Positions 13,001-25,400 of a stretch of DNA of 64,000 nt are shown here, piece after piece (the stretch's first letter is position 1; the number at the start of each line of letters is the position of its first letter). The DNA comes from Anaeramoeba flamelloides (lineage: Eukaryota > Metamonada > Anaeramoebidae): positions 12,917,001-12,981,000 of the forward strand of contig JANTQA010000036.1 in NCBI GenBank assembly GCA_027625915.1. Direction: 5' to 3'. The translations under genes and the position numbers were made by a program. The notes below the pieces were generated by a model, which was not told the DNA's origin, ran no database searches, and saw only the letters and a list, made by a program, of their open reading frames with translations.

Positions 13001-13263
13001 ACGTGTATTCCTACGCAATCGTCCTGTGGGAATTGTACACAAAGCAGTTTCCCTACCGCGGAATGAACGATCCATTCCAAATTGCTTTAAATGTTAGCTA
13101 TCAAAAATTACGCCCTCCAATATCTTCAATCAAGCACAAGGAATGGAAAGATTTGATACTTATTTGTTGGGATGATGATCCAAAAAAAAGGCCTTCTTTT
13201 AAACAAATTTTAAAAATATTAGATACATTCCCTAATTATGAACAAAAGGAGAACAAAAAATAA
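10005..13263 (+). CDS. LRR-containing TKL-type protein kinase
   Basis: Predicted cytosolic Ser/Thr kinase of the tyrosine-kinase-like group. Two exons, 10005-10619 and 10954-13263, give 974 residues. The N-terminal ~330 residues are about 13 leucine-rich repeats of 23 residues (LxxLxLxxNxLxxLPxxIGxLxx). An Asn/Lys-rich linker follows, then a Lys/Glu-rich coiled coil (about 12150-12420), then a full kinase domain: GSGAFG loop, VAVK lysine, HRDLKPSN, DFG, APE and the closing WDDDPKKRPSF. All catalytic residues are present, so it should be active. There is no ROC/COR, signal peptide or membrane segment, so it is neither a Roco kinase nor a receptor kinase. LRR-TKL proteins of this order are known in amoebae. 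The start is the first ATG of the open frame. Confidence 0.92.
10620..10953 (+). other. Intron of the LRR kinase gene
   Basis: Donor GTTTGT follows CAG, and acceptor TTTAG ends at 10953. Another in-phase AG lies at 10967-10968, but only the first keeps the leucine-rich repeat across the joint at exactly 23 residues (LQEISF...FFQLKN). It contains a poly-T run and a (CAAAAA)n tract near 10762-10810. Confidence 0.8.
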
Positions 13264-15342
13264 TATAAAATTAAATTATTTTCTTTTTTTTTTTTTTTTT
13301 TTTTTTTGAATTTTTTTGAATGACTACAAAAATGATTTCGAAAAATCGTCAAAATGGAGAAGAAATCCTTTTTGAAAATTTAAAAAATAAAATAAAATTT
13401 TACAATAGATATTTTATTCTTTGCATCTAGTCTCCAAATATACTGTTGCTACTTGGGTTTTAAATATCAAGATTTAATTATTATAAAAATTTAATTTAAA
13501 TCTTATAAAAAGAAAATATCAAAAAAACAGTATAATAATTCTTCAATATTTATCATTCTACAAAACAAGAAAAAAAAATTACGTTTTTTCAATTTTGAGA
13601 TGAATTAGGGTATATATTTATTGTATTAACTAATGATAAATAAAATAAACATTAAACTTTTCCATCTAAAAGTATACAATATAAAATAATCTAATTTTTG
13701 GGTTTGTTTGTAATTCTTCCCTTTAAGGGAGTAGTGTCACAATATTTTCATCGAGAATTTGAGTAGATTGTATTTGAAATTAAATCATATTAGTGCTCGT
13801 GAGTTCAGCTGGATCTACAAAATTCGTTAATATTATTGAGCAATAAATTATTAAATTATATATTAATAATTACAAAATGATTATATTTGAAATTGTTTTT
13901 TTTGAATTTCTTTTCCAAAATTTAAAGATTGAAAGAAACAATAATGGTATTTGAGTATTTAATAATTAAATTTTGTAATCAAAAAAGTAACTTTTTTTTT
14001 CATATTTGAATTTCAAGATTTATTCAATGAATATTTATAAAAAAAAAACACTAGAAGATTCATTATTATTTTTTACTTTCCCAGAAAACTTAATTGTAAA
14101 ATCAATGTGTTTCCAATATTTGAAAAATAATTTGTAAAAAGAAGATATCTTGGTTAATTATTTAATTGTTTCAAAAAATATTATTTTTTATCAACTAGTC
14201 TAGATTTGGAGATATATTTAAGAAAGATATATTTTCAATTTGGAGTAAGAGTATTGATGGATTCAACCTTTAAATTTGTCTCAAAATACATATTATTTTC
14301 CCCAAAAATTTGAAAATTTTTACAAAGACAAGGAAATTTTTAATGGATATGTGAAATACTTTTAGTATTATTTTACAAATTAACATTTTTTCGAGACATT
14401 TGAATCATGTTGAAGAAATATTGATTAATGTTGAATAAAAAAATATTTTAATTTTATACTTCTTTGTTATAGTCGTTAATCATCTAATTAACCATTCATA
14501 AATTATTTCGATAAGAAATAAAAAAATAAAGGAAAAGAAAAGAGAACAAAAGAATAAATTCATTGATAATATTTTGTTAATAAATATGTGTTTAAATTTT
14601 ACATCCATTAGCAGACGAGTCCTCAAATAATACAATACAAAAATTAAATCACTTGAACTATCTAAAAATGAATTTGAATTCAATTTGGAATAACTTGTTA
14701 AAGAATTTTTTTCAAAACAATTGATTTTTTCAAAATCAAAACTCTTCAAAATGTAATAAATAGTTTCGAGAATTCCCCAAAATTAAGTAAAATGTTTTTA
14801 TTTTCCTATCTTCTAATTATTTTTATTCTGAAGTCGATTCATTATCTTTTAAGAATTGATTTTAATAATATGAGAAAGTTATACCTAAATCCACATCCGT
14901 ATGTGTGTTTTATCTTCAGTGGGACATATATTAAACACAAAAGCACATTTGAAAAAAGATCAATGAAACATTACAAAATCTTTTTGAGAGAAGCTCCTAA
15001 GATTAAGTAATAATTGTTTGTTTGAAAAAAAAAAATATTCTTTATAAATATAGAATTTGTCATCAAAAAAATATCATAAAATATTTTTAGGTTATTCAAA
15101 ATGTAAAAAAATAATTGAATTAAAAAATACTTTGAATTTTTTATTTTTTTCTTTTTTATTTTTGTCAAATTATTTTTTTTATTATTAAACAATAAAAAGT
15201 TATTTTTTGGATAAATCTAAAAATTTCAAGAATTTAAACTTAACAATCTGGATGTATATTATAATAATATATATATTGAGTAGAGTATCGAAATTGGTAT
15301 AGATATCTTTAAATATTATTTTAAAAAAAAAAAAAAAAAAAT
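13264..15342. other. Intergenic region between convergent genes
   Basis: Two kilobases of AT-rich DNA separate the 3' ends of the LRR kinase and AP-1 gamma. A long poly-T run follows the kinase stop (about 13285-13308), and a poly-A run (about 15323-15340) precedes the AP-1 gamma stop on the opposite strand. Short open frames at 14480-14749 and 14792-15010 have no recognisable features. Confidence 0.6.
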
Positions 15343-18300
15343 TTAAAATATAAGAGGAAGGTTTTTAACTTCTTGTTGTTTGCTAACAGGCATTCCATTA
15401 AATTTATATTGAATTCTTATCATCATAGTAAGTTTTGTTTTAATATTTTGTTTTTTGATTACTCTGAATGTTTGTGTTACTTTACCAGTATTGTTTCCTG
15501 GGATAATTTTACTTGATGGAGGGGCCATTTGCACTTGGAGATGCTTTGGTACTGCCACTTGAAAAATTAAATTTGTCATTGGTGTTGGCGTTGAATTTGT
15601 GAATATTGTTTGTACCATTGCTGCTGGTATTCCGTTCACTGAGACAAGTTTAAAATTCATTTGGATTTTTAATCCATCTTGATTATAAATAATTGCAGAA
15701 GGATTTTTTTTTGGTGTATTTACATTACCTCTTCCCGTTCCCGTTCCCATTCCTGTTCCTCTTCCCATTCCTCTTCCCATTCCCATTCCTGTCCCCATTC
15801 CGGTTCCTCTCCCCATTCCTGTTCCAGTTCCCATTCCATTTTCTGTACCTAAAATACCCATAACATTTTGAATTTTTGTATTTTGAACATTTTGTGTGCT
15901 ATTGCTATTGGGATTATTATTTGTACCAAAGATGTCTGAAAGAAAATCCTCCGTTGATTGATTAGACTGTGTATTTTGGATATTTGTTGTTTGTTTGTTC
16001 ACATTTTGATTATTGTTGTTGCTGTTAAAATCTAATTGTAGCAAATTTTCAATACTAGATGGTTGTTGAGTTTTATTTTGGGTAATAACATTATTTCCAC
16101 CCATTATTTTCATTCCAGTTCCTTGACTCTTCTGATTATCATTGTGTGATAATTGCTGATTTATATTTTCTTGTACCTTTGTATTTTTTGTACTATTCTC
16201 GTTCGTTGTTTCTTGTACTGTTTCTATTTCTTGTGCTTCCATATTATCATCTTTGACGGGTATTCTGTCAAAGCTGAAGACAAGTAATTCTTTATCTTCA
16301 AAAAGTCTAAAATATTCACAGGCGCGTTGCTGTATTTCGATATTAACATGCTTCATAAAGGGTTTTATTATTTCTTTAATTGTTTCATTAAAGCCTTCAA
16401 TTCTAGTTGAAAGTTTAATTAAAGTATTTAAGATAAAATATTTTGTAAGATCGTCATTTCTAGAACTGGTGATAATAATTTGACAAAGATCAATGATTTG
16501 AGAAGGATCAATTGATTCATTTTCTTCAATACTTTTCTTTAATAAAATATCGCCAAATTCGCCAATTACCCAAGCTGCTACTTGAATAAATTTTTGGTTA
16601 CGATAACGATCATCTAAGAGCGAATTATATAGTTTTTTTGATGCATAATATTGAAGTTCTTGATTCCTTCCTGTGACGTGAGTCATTATTGCAATAACAT
16701 CATCTCTAATATATTTCCCACCCTATAAATTTTGAAATTAAAATAAATTGAATGATAATAAAGTTAGTATTTATTAAAAGTAAAAATAATATATTTTTTG
16801 AAAAAATTAAAGATTATCACAAATTAACTTTTCTCGAATTTATCTAAAAATATATTTTTCAAAATTAGAGTTTAAACTTTTCTCAAGATTTTTATACAAC
16901 ATTTTTGAAAAAGTGAAGACGATTAAATATTTTAAAAATTTTAGACTTCAACTATTTGATTCACTCATTTTAAGCAGTTTGAGTGACATTTTTAAAATTT
17001 TATGATTTCTCTTTTTTTTCCACTTATGTTTTTTATTCTTTTTTTTTTTTTTTTTTGATACTTTTTTTTTTTTTTTTTGATTTCTTTGTCTTTTTGCAAA
17101 AGATTATTTGTAAAAAAAAAATATCTTCCAAAAGACAAATAATCATTAATCAAAAAAAATAAAAATTTGTTAATTTCTTGAATATTCCAAGAAAATAAAA
17201 AAAATAAGAGAATTTTTTCCTTGGAAAGTATATAAAAACTATTTTTCAAAAATTTGAACTCACTTTTTTTTAATTTTAGGTTTTATTTTTTTACTTAATT
17301 TTTAAAATATCAGGTTTTTATATCTTTAGAATGATTTAAAAGTGAATTATAAATCAGATTTAATTATTAGTTTTTCTTGAATACGAAAGGATATTTTTTT
17401 TTTTTCAATTTATTATTTCAGGTGAGTTACAATTTGCGAAAGTTAATATATATTAAAAGTATTAGTAAACTTATAATATTATGGCTAATTTGAAATAAAT
17501 GATCATGGTTAATTTGAAAAAAAAAAGTTCAATATCCAAAAATTATTAAAAAAATAAAATAAATAATGATAAAATTCTTACAATTGTTAAAACTTGAACT
17601 AAAGTATCTATTTGCCATTGGTCATCTGGAGAAAATTTTTCAATTGCTGTACAAACCTTTGCTGTGATATCAAATCTAAAATCATGCTCAGCTTTAGGCA
17701 AGCAGTCAAGTAATTCTTGTGTTAATTCTTTAACGTTTTTTTTATTCATAATTCCAAAAACTAGATCAAGTGCTCTTCTTCTAATTGAAATATCTTTATC
17801 ACGTAGACATTTTACAATTACCTTTCGATGTCTTTTCAATGATTTGGAATCCTTATTGACACCTTTTAACAAGGTATTTAAAGCAATATATTTCATATTA
17901 TTATCCTTACCTGATAAAAACTTGGATAAAGTGTTAATTGCAGTGACTCTTAATCTATTTGGGGATTCAATTGTTAAAATTGTTGAAACTGATTCATATA
18001 AAATACAATTTTCCACATTTTTATTTAATCCACTTGATGTGCCTACTTGTGTTAAAAGATCAATCATTTGATTTGAATATTTTTTTGAATCTTTCCCTAA
18101 GATTCTTAATAAGCGTAAAATAAAAACTTGGAGAAATGGATCAGTTACCCCTTCAAAATCATATTCTGGCGCATATCCTGCATCAACTAAACTTTTCAAC
18201 ATTCGAAGTAAACCTGGAACAAGCTATGTACGTTAATTATATAAAAGTTATTTTTTTTTAATTATAAATCAATGAAAAAGAATTTACAATTTTAATTCAT

Positions 18301-21300
18301 AATAATAAGAAAATATTTTTATTTTATATTTTTAGTGATTTTATTTATTGATAAACAAGAAGATTTTATTAAAATATTCCTTTCAAAAAAACCTATAATT
18401 TTTATTTTTTTTTTATTTTTTCAATATCTGGGATATCTGGTTAGGTTAGTGAGAAAAGTTACAAAGGAAAAAGATCAAGTGGTTACTTGCTAATACTGAT
18501 AAACCGAAACACAATAGTATGAGTAACTTGAAAATAAAAATTAAGCAAAGGCTAAAAATATCATGGATTTAAAGCAAAAAAGATCAAAAAAAAAAAAAAA
18601 AGAAATGATAACAATTAAACAACTACCTCCCGAGATGAACATTCATGATCACCTATCAAACTAAACTAAATTAATCAAAAATATATTGTGGTTGATGATT
18701 TTAGGTGTTCTTAATGAAATGATAGTATTAAATTTTTTTTAATTTTTTATCAATTGCTTATTATAATCCCCTTTTTATAACTCTTTTTTTTTTTCTTTTC
18801 TTCTTGTTAATTTTTTGTTTTTACTTTTCCAAGATAAAAATATAAATTTGGGTATGTCCTTCTTATAAAAATAATCGATTAATATTTCTAAATAAATTAA
18901 AAGAAATAAATCTTGGATGAATTAATTTTAAATCAAAACTGTCTGAAAATTTATTCATTTATGAATAATCATGAAACCTATGATTTTAATCTTAATTGTC
19001 TTAAAGGGAATTTAAGTAAAAGGACATCCTAGAGTCTAATTTACACCTCATCAATAATAAAAATAAAAATAAAATAAATAGATTTTTTTACAAAAAATTT
19101 TTGATTACCAAGAAACCAATTTTTTACTTTTTTAGAAAATGTTATTGGTTTCTTTTAACAGGTTTTTACAGAAATTTTTAGAATTTAATTTTTTATATTT
19201 TTCTCAAAAACAAACCTATTTGGGAATAGGGAAATTTTTAATTATTTAAAAATTATATTGCTTTTTATTTAATAGATCCCAAAGAACCCTAAATAGCCTA
19301 ACTGTCTTTTAAATAAAATATTTTTTGCGATCCAAAAAAATTCAATATAAAAGGAAACAACCACCAACCCATTCAACACTTGGGAGGTACAAAATTATAG
19401 TTTTAAATGAAGTTTTTACTTTTTTTCTATTATCTCTTTTATTTTTTGCTTTTCTTTTTCTTTTTTGCTTTTCTTTATCTTTTTTCTTGTCTTTGTTTAG
19501 AAATAATTTTCTTTTCTTTTTTCATTTTTTCAAGAAAATATATCCTCTGAGTTATAATCTTACCTAAATTATCGCTAGGATAAAAAAACTAGTAAAAAAA
19601 TTTAGAGTTTCTGAAAGTGCCATAGAGTGCCGTATAATGCCTAGGTTTTTTTCATTTAAAAAATCGAAATAAAACAAAAAAATTATAGTTTTGGTTTTTA
19701 TTATTTCTTTTTCTAGGTATTATCTAATAATTATTATATAATAATTTATGAATACATATCAATTTTTTTGAATTTCTATATACACTAAGACTTCCTCTTA
19801 TTGAATATAATAAAATAAATAATTTTTTTTAATTTTAGCATACTAATATGAAACTAATATCTAATATCTTGAAAATTTTTTATTAAAAACTTTATCTTTT
19901 CATTGGGTTATCTGTTTCCTGGGTTTTCTAATTTGTAAAATTACTTATAAATTATTTTAGTTTACCATTTTTACTTGAGATTTTAATTTTGTATAAAAAA
20001 AAAAAATTATCAAAAAATTGTATTTAGGAAAAGACATTCCATAATAACTTTCACATAAAATAAATTCCGGTAAATAAACTACGTAAAATAAATTTCGTTG
20101 CATAAATTACACAAAGAAATCAATCAAAAAAAAATCTCATATCTCAAAAAATGGAAGAATACTCATAGATTTTTGAATATCATTTTCTGATTTGGCTTGA
20201 CGTATTAAATTAAAATAACGGTCTTTTTTTCAAATTATTTTTTTTTATTTCGGTATAGAAATTATGGAAAATAACTAATGTTAAATCATCCTTAAAAATT
20301 TAATAGTCCCTGAGAATTTTTTTTCTTTGTCTGTTAATTTCTTTGAGCCTTAAGATCGATTTTACCATTCCTGAAAAAAATTGTCAAATCAATTCTAATT
20401 GTAAAAAATAGGCGTAAAAGTTCTCATTTTCAAATATTTTTTTACTTATTTTTAACTGATCAATAAATATATCTTAAACTGAAATTCTTCAAACTGGGTT
20501 AATACCTATTGTTAAAATCTTAAATCCAATTTCACATGAATTAGGAAAAATCATAGCAACAAAAAAACCGAAAAAATTCACTTTTACTAATGTTGACAAT
20601 TAAAAATTCAAATTTCGAAAATTGAACCTGAATAAATTTTGGTTTTATTTGATATTTAAATTCTATTTTGATTCTAAATAATCAACCTAATTTTTGGACT
20701 TGGTTTTTGTTTTAAAAGGAAGGAAAAAATACGTTATCAAAAAATATTTGAAAATGAGAACTTTTACGCCTATTTTTTACAATTAGAATCGATTTGACAA
20801 TTTTTTTACGGAATGGTTATTTAAATTTGAATTACTTTAGGAGGGATGTTCTAAACAAATTCTTTAGAAACACTATAAATGCTCTCCTTTCATTTTGGTT
20901 AAGACTGTTACGATCCTTTATCCAAGATTAAAAAAAATTTTTTTTCCAAACAAAAGAGTTTTTTTTGTTTTTATTTTTTGTTCGACTTTAAAACCTCACT
21001 AACCAATTCCTTAAAAATACACCTTCGAGGGTATTTATTTAATTAGTTTTTCATTTTAGATCGGTTATGAGTACTTTTGTACTAATAACGTAGTAAAATT
21101 GCTTAATAATTCCCGATAAATCAAGACTACTCTTCATTAGTTCTCTGTGGTAATGTGGTACGTGAGTATTTACAAAAGAACAAAAATAAAAATTAATTGA
21201 ATGAATGTCTTCTTAGGTGTATTTTTAAGGAATTGGAATGTGAGGTTTTAAAGTCGAACAAAAAATAAAAACAAAAAAAACTCTTTTTTTTTTTTCCGAA

Positions 21301-21741
21301 AAAAAATTTTTTTTGCTCTTGGATAAAGGATCGTAATAGTCTTAACCAAAATGAAAGGAGAGCATTTATAGTGTTTCTAAAAAATTCGTTTAGTGCACCC
21401 ATCCTTAATTTCTCCAATTTTAATTTTGATTTGAATTGATACAAAAAAGAAAATAATAATTTAAATAAATCAAATTTATGGTAAAGAAAATTGAATTTAT
21501 CCTTAATTACAATGGTTTTTGTTTTGTACTTGTATTTTGTCTTCTTCTTAAAGACTTATTAAGACGTTCTTCAAAAAAAATTTTTTCGATAGTTGGTTTT
21601 CGTTATTCAAAATATTTAGAAGAAATCGGGAAAAAAAGTTGTTTTTAGTTTGAGTTTTAAACATACCATTTGATTGTATGAGAATTAAAATTTAGTTTGT
21701 GAAATATGAAGAAAAACAAAAACAAAAACAAAAAGAAAAAG

Positions 21742-21776
<35 letters not shown>

Positions 21777-22470
21777 AAAGTTTTTTTGTTTTGATTTGAA
21801 AAAAAAGAAATAAAATATTAAAAAGATAACAAACCTTTCTAAATTCAGAAATTGTTTTTGGCTCAATTTTTAAGATTTCAATTAAAAGCTGAAGACCACC
21901 TACAACAACTCCATGGTTTTTGTCACTAAGTAAAGATTTGACACGTCCAACATAACGATCGACTGTTTCAGGGACAAACCGAATTGTTCTAATAGCGGCC
22001 AGTGCTGCCTTTTTCCTAATATATGCTGTTTGTGATTTCAAGAGTTTTTCAACTTCTGGTGCAAGGTCCCTGAGCATTTCTACAGATCCAATGTTACCAA
22101 GCGAACTCAGCGCAAGTGCAACAATGAATTTATTTTCCGAAGCTAAATCTGTCCTAATGATATTTGTTGACATGAAAAGGACTTCTTCGTTTTCCGTTAA
22201 CAAGACAGACAAACCTAAATAGCCAATCCTTTTGCAAACATATGATGGGTGTGCAATCAATTTTAAACATTCAAGTTGTCCAAAGTCTGTTGGGAATCCT
22301 AAAAAATCAATGTAAATCAATTTTGAAATGTTTCTTGGTCTGTTTTTGGTATCTTCTTTACGGAACGCATTCCTTATTTGCACACACTCTTCAGAAATTA
22401 TTTCTCTAATCCCGCTTGTTGTTGAACTTTCTCTAACTTTTGTGATTAAGTCGTGTAATTTGATACTCAT
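15343..22470 (-). CDS. AP1G1: AP-1 complex subunit gamma (gamma adaptin)
   Basis: Large subunit of the clathrin adaptor AP-1, which sorts cargo between trans-Golgi and endosomes. Three exons, 22470-21835, 18223-17582 and 16722-15343, all join between codons and give 885 residues (human 822). The ATG at 22470 opens MSIKLHDLITKVRES, like human RLRELIRTIR. FGQLECLKLIA, KRIGYLG, YIRKKAALAAIR and KNHGVVV are classic gamma-trunk motifs. Exon 2 resumes LVPGLLR and has DPFLQVFILRLLRILGKDS and LRVTAINTLSKFL. Exon 3 starts GGKYIRDDV and contains VQVAAWVIGEFGD. The hinge is Gln/Asn-rich, holding a Gly-Met-Thr-Arg repeat at about 15725-15835. The final ~115 residues form the gamma ear. No residue of the fold is obviously missing. 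Confidence 0.95.
16723..17581 (-). other. Intron 2 of AP-1 gamma gene (859 bp)
   Basis: On the minus strand the donor is GTAAG at 17581 and the acceptor TTATAG ends at 16723. It joins LTI to GGKYIRDD, matching human LTTAGSYVRDD. Only poly-A/T tracts were seen inside. Confidence 0.85.
18848..19060 (+). mobile_element. 5'-truncated LINE tail, copy 1
   Basis: On the plus strand it reads WVCPSYKNNRLIFLNKLKE, then after a decayed stretch NHETYDFNLNCLKGNLSKRTS and a stop, followed by an A-rich (AAATAA)n tail. This matches the C-terminus and 3' end of the LINE at 56762-58115 (WVCPSYEKDRLIFLKKLKK; REIYDFTLKFLNGNLSKRAF). The body is missing, as expected from abortive reverse transcription. It carries internal stops and is not functional. 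Confidence 0.7.
19318..19690 (+). repeat. Dispersed repeat family B with AGTGCC module, copy 1
   Basis: Matches 35815-36200: GCGATCC, AGGAAACAACCA, AACCCATTCAACACTTGGGA, a TC-rich middle ending TTGTCTTTGTTTAGAAATAA, then GAGTTATAATCTTACC, TTTAGAGTTT and a run of AGTGCC-type words before CCTAGGTTTTTTT. Both copies encode the shared peptide RKQPxTxSTLG only because they are the same repeat, so it is not evidence of a gene. Confidence 0.65.
20365..20816. mobile_element. TTA-flanked inverted-repeat element (PIF/Harbinger-like MITE), copy 2
   Basis: The 452-bp element is flanked by TTA at 20362-20364 and 20817-20819, with termini CCATTCC and GGAATGG. Arms include ATTGTCAAATC and TAGGCGTAAAAGTTCTCATT, repeated inverted at the other end. 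Most of the interior aligns with 4005-4474 in the other orientation. This copy has cleaner ends and is probably younger. Confidence 0.8.
20838..21408. repeat. Long fold-back element, arms about 175-200 bp
   Basis: The left arm (about 20838-21030) recurs inverted at about 21205-21408. Landmarks are GAAACACTATAAATGCTCTC, GGTTAAGACTGTTACGATCC and TTGTTCGACTTTAAAACCTC and their complements. The outer ends resemble AGGGATG / CATCCTT. The unique centre is about 170 bp. It abuts the TTA-flanked MITE that ends at 20816. No clear target duplication, so class unknown. Confidence 0.8.
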
Positions 22471-25400
22471 TATTTTGTTAAAATTAAAAAAATAACAATA
22501 AAAATTATTTTTGTAGAAAAGGAAAGAAAAATGTGAAACTTGTTCAAAATCTCATTCTTTGACACATTTTATTCTTTTTAAAAACCACCCCTTCCTCCAA
22601 AATGTTGAGAGAAAGTTTGTAAAAGTACTGAGATTTTTTGAAAGCTTCGAAAATGTATAATTTACCTTTTATTGTTCAGATATGATTTTTATCTTACCTC
22701 TCATTATGAAAAATTCGTAAGGTTGATTGGTTGAAGGACAAAAAACTTTAAATATTTTTGTTCTTGACTCTTTTTATTTAACTTTTCTAATTCTTTTGAT
22801 GATGTGAATTATTTAAAAAGTATTTGCAATATTTCATTATCTATACGATATCAATGGAACTTTTGAATAAGGTTCTTAGTTTTTGTAAAATTTATGAGGA
22901 ATTTACTGTAGTCAAAATAAACTCTGCAAAAAAAGTTAATCCGTGTTTCAAAATAAAAAGCTTGTTTTTTTGTTATAGAAGACCTTTTTCATTAACAAAT
23001 CAAAGAAACTGAACAACAAACCATAAAAAAATCTGGTATTGGTTTCTTAAAGTTCTATTATTTAAGGGACTAGTAAACTAAAAATCTTCAAGTAAATTTA
23101 CTAACAAAGTAAAAAAAAATTTACTGTGTCTTGAAATTGAAAAATAAAGTAAAAATCTGATAACTACAAGACATACCTTACTTTTAATACTATTTTCAGA
23201 GATGAATTATTGTTTTTAAAAGACTGATCCATTTTTCTCATTTTTGAAGTGTTCAAAATCCCACATATTTCTCAATTATTTGTAAAAAAATAATTTCTTT
23301 GAAAGAAGACTGAATTCTTAATGCCTGTAATGGGAGTGTACAAAAATTCACTTTAAAAATAAAACCCCTAAGTTCGAAAATAACTAAATTTAAAAAATCT
23401 ACTTAATTTCAAAAAAAATTATCAATAATTATTATAAACTTGTAAAAAATATACTTTTTTGATTCAAAGAACTGTTCAAATCAATTTTTTCTCGGGACTG
23501 AATGAAAAAATCTGAGAAAAAGAATCAAATAATTGAATGAAAAATTCTCCCGAAATACTTTTTTAAAACCTGGAAAATTCAACTTATCATCTAATGAAAT
23601 ACTTTTTAATTTGATTATTTATAATCAATAACCAATAACCCAATCTTAATTATTTCAGTAAGTCATTCACAACCCAAGGATTAAATTTATCAATATAATT
23701 TACCATTATTTCTCAATTTTTTTAAATATTTTTCAATAATTAAAACAATCCAAATTTATATTTCTAATATAAATAAAATAATAGATATTATCAAAGAACA
23801 TGGTTTTAATACAAAAAGTTCCTTGTTAATACTCTGGATATTTGGAAAAGTATATTGAAAAGTCTTTTAAATTTCAAGAAATTTATTAAATATTTGAAAA
23901 TAAAATAAGATGATCAATTTTTTTCAAATCTTCAATGGATTAAATATTTGATTAATTTTTTATTGTATTTTTTAAAATAAGATTAAAGTTTCAAGGTTAA
24001 TTGTTCATAAAGACTCTCTGAAATAACTAAAAGTTATATTTATTCAAAAATAAAAATTTTTGGCAAATTTTTTTTTTTCTAATTTTATCCAAAAACCCAA
24101 ACAAAAAAGGATCTCTGATCTTTTGACTGAAAATTTCATTGGTTAATATGAAATCTTTTAAAAACGATTATTCATTTCTAAAAAGTTGTCAAATGAAGTT
24201 ACAAATCAGGTTTAATTGTATCCTTGTGTAACTAATTACTCTATTACTTTTGGGGAAAAAAATAAATAAGAGTTACTCGTCCCTTAAAAAGAAATTCTAA
24301 AAAAGAAAGATCAAATTGCAAAATTTATCTAAGGATATAGAGTTAATTTTTCTAGAAAATTTTTATCAAAAAAAAAAATAAAAATTTCAAAAAAATTGAA
24401 AAAAATTATGAAAAATTTTCAACTATTTACATGAATAATTTAAATTTTACTTAAAATAACCAGACCTTCACTTTCAAAATTAATTTGAACATAGGTACAC
24501 TATTTGTTAGTAGATTGGATATTTCCTTACACAGGAAGAAAAAAAAAAGGAAGGTTATTATTTTAAAACACAGATTATGGTATTTGTGAAAACATTGTTT
24601 TGATCACTGTATTTTACTTGTAATTTAAATTTTAACAAATCAATTTCTTCTCATCAGGTGATCTATTCTTTTACTCATTATTCTTTTCTTTGAGAATGAT
24701 CATTTATGCCAAAAGGGAATCAACACAATCAATAAAAAAATAAAACCCTATAAAAAGTGAGCTCGAAATAGTCTTTTTGGTCTTTGGTAATAACATTAGA
24801 TAAAAAGAATATTTAATTCAATTTTTTTCCTGTGTTGTGCTTAAATACCAATTTTTAGTATTAAGGTAGTTTATACATTTTTCAAATTTTGAGTGCCATG
24901 ATTTATACTAAAATGAATTCTTCAAATCATCTCTTTAACCAAACATATTGATATTACAATAAATATGGAAGTGAAATATATTCACTAATAATATATATTC
25001 ATACCAACGAAAATTCAGAATTCAAAAAAAAGGAAATTGTGATCAAGAAAAAATAAATAAAAATCATTTTTTTTTTTTGATTTTATCTGGTAACTTTTAT
25101 ACAATTGCTTCTTCTTTGTTTGGTTTTGTTTTTGAATTCTTCATCGGAATACTATTGTTAAAAAAATTTTGATACTCTTCATTTATGGTCTTATTTTAGA
25201 AAACTAAATAACATTTAAAATACTTCCAAAAACTGTGATTATTCAATCCTTGATCCAGAAGTTATGAATTATTTCATATCAAATTCACACTTAACCTGAT
25301 AAAGTGTTTTTAACACTAATTCCTAAGCAACACATCTCAATTATTTAAGATTGTTGACACCGTTAAAAGATTCAACATTATATAATTTGATTAAATTTGA

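Larger units (their letters stand above)
18224..21834 (-). other. Intron 1 of AP-1 gamma gene (3.6 kb)
   Basis: The minus-strand donor GTTTGT follows SEFRK at 21834; the acceptor ACATAG ends at 18224. The joint EFRK-LVPGLLR matches human HFRK-LVPQLVR. It is loaded with mobile DNA: a LINE tail (18848-19060), a copy of repeat family B (19318-19690), a TTA-flanked MITE (20365-20816) and a large fold-back (20838-21408). Confidence 0.88.

Noticed and set aside
14480-15192. Small genes between the convergent LRR kinase and AP-1 gamma
   Set aside because: Short, AT-driven frames with no domain, splice context or similarity between them.
19325-19567. Possible small gene sharing a peptide with 35790-35996
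   Set aside because: The shared peptide follows from a shared DNA repeat (family B); conservation is equal at all codon positions and the reading frames diverge.
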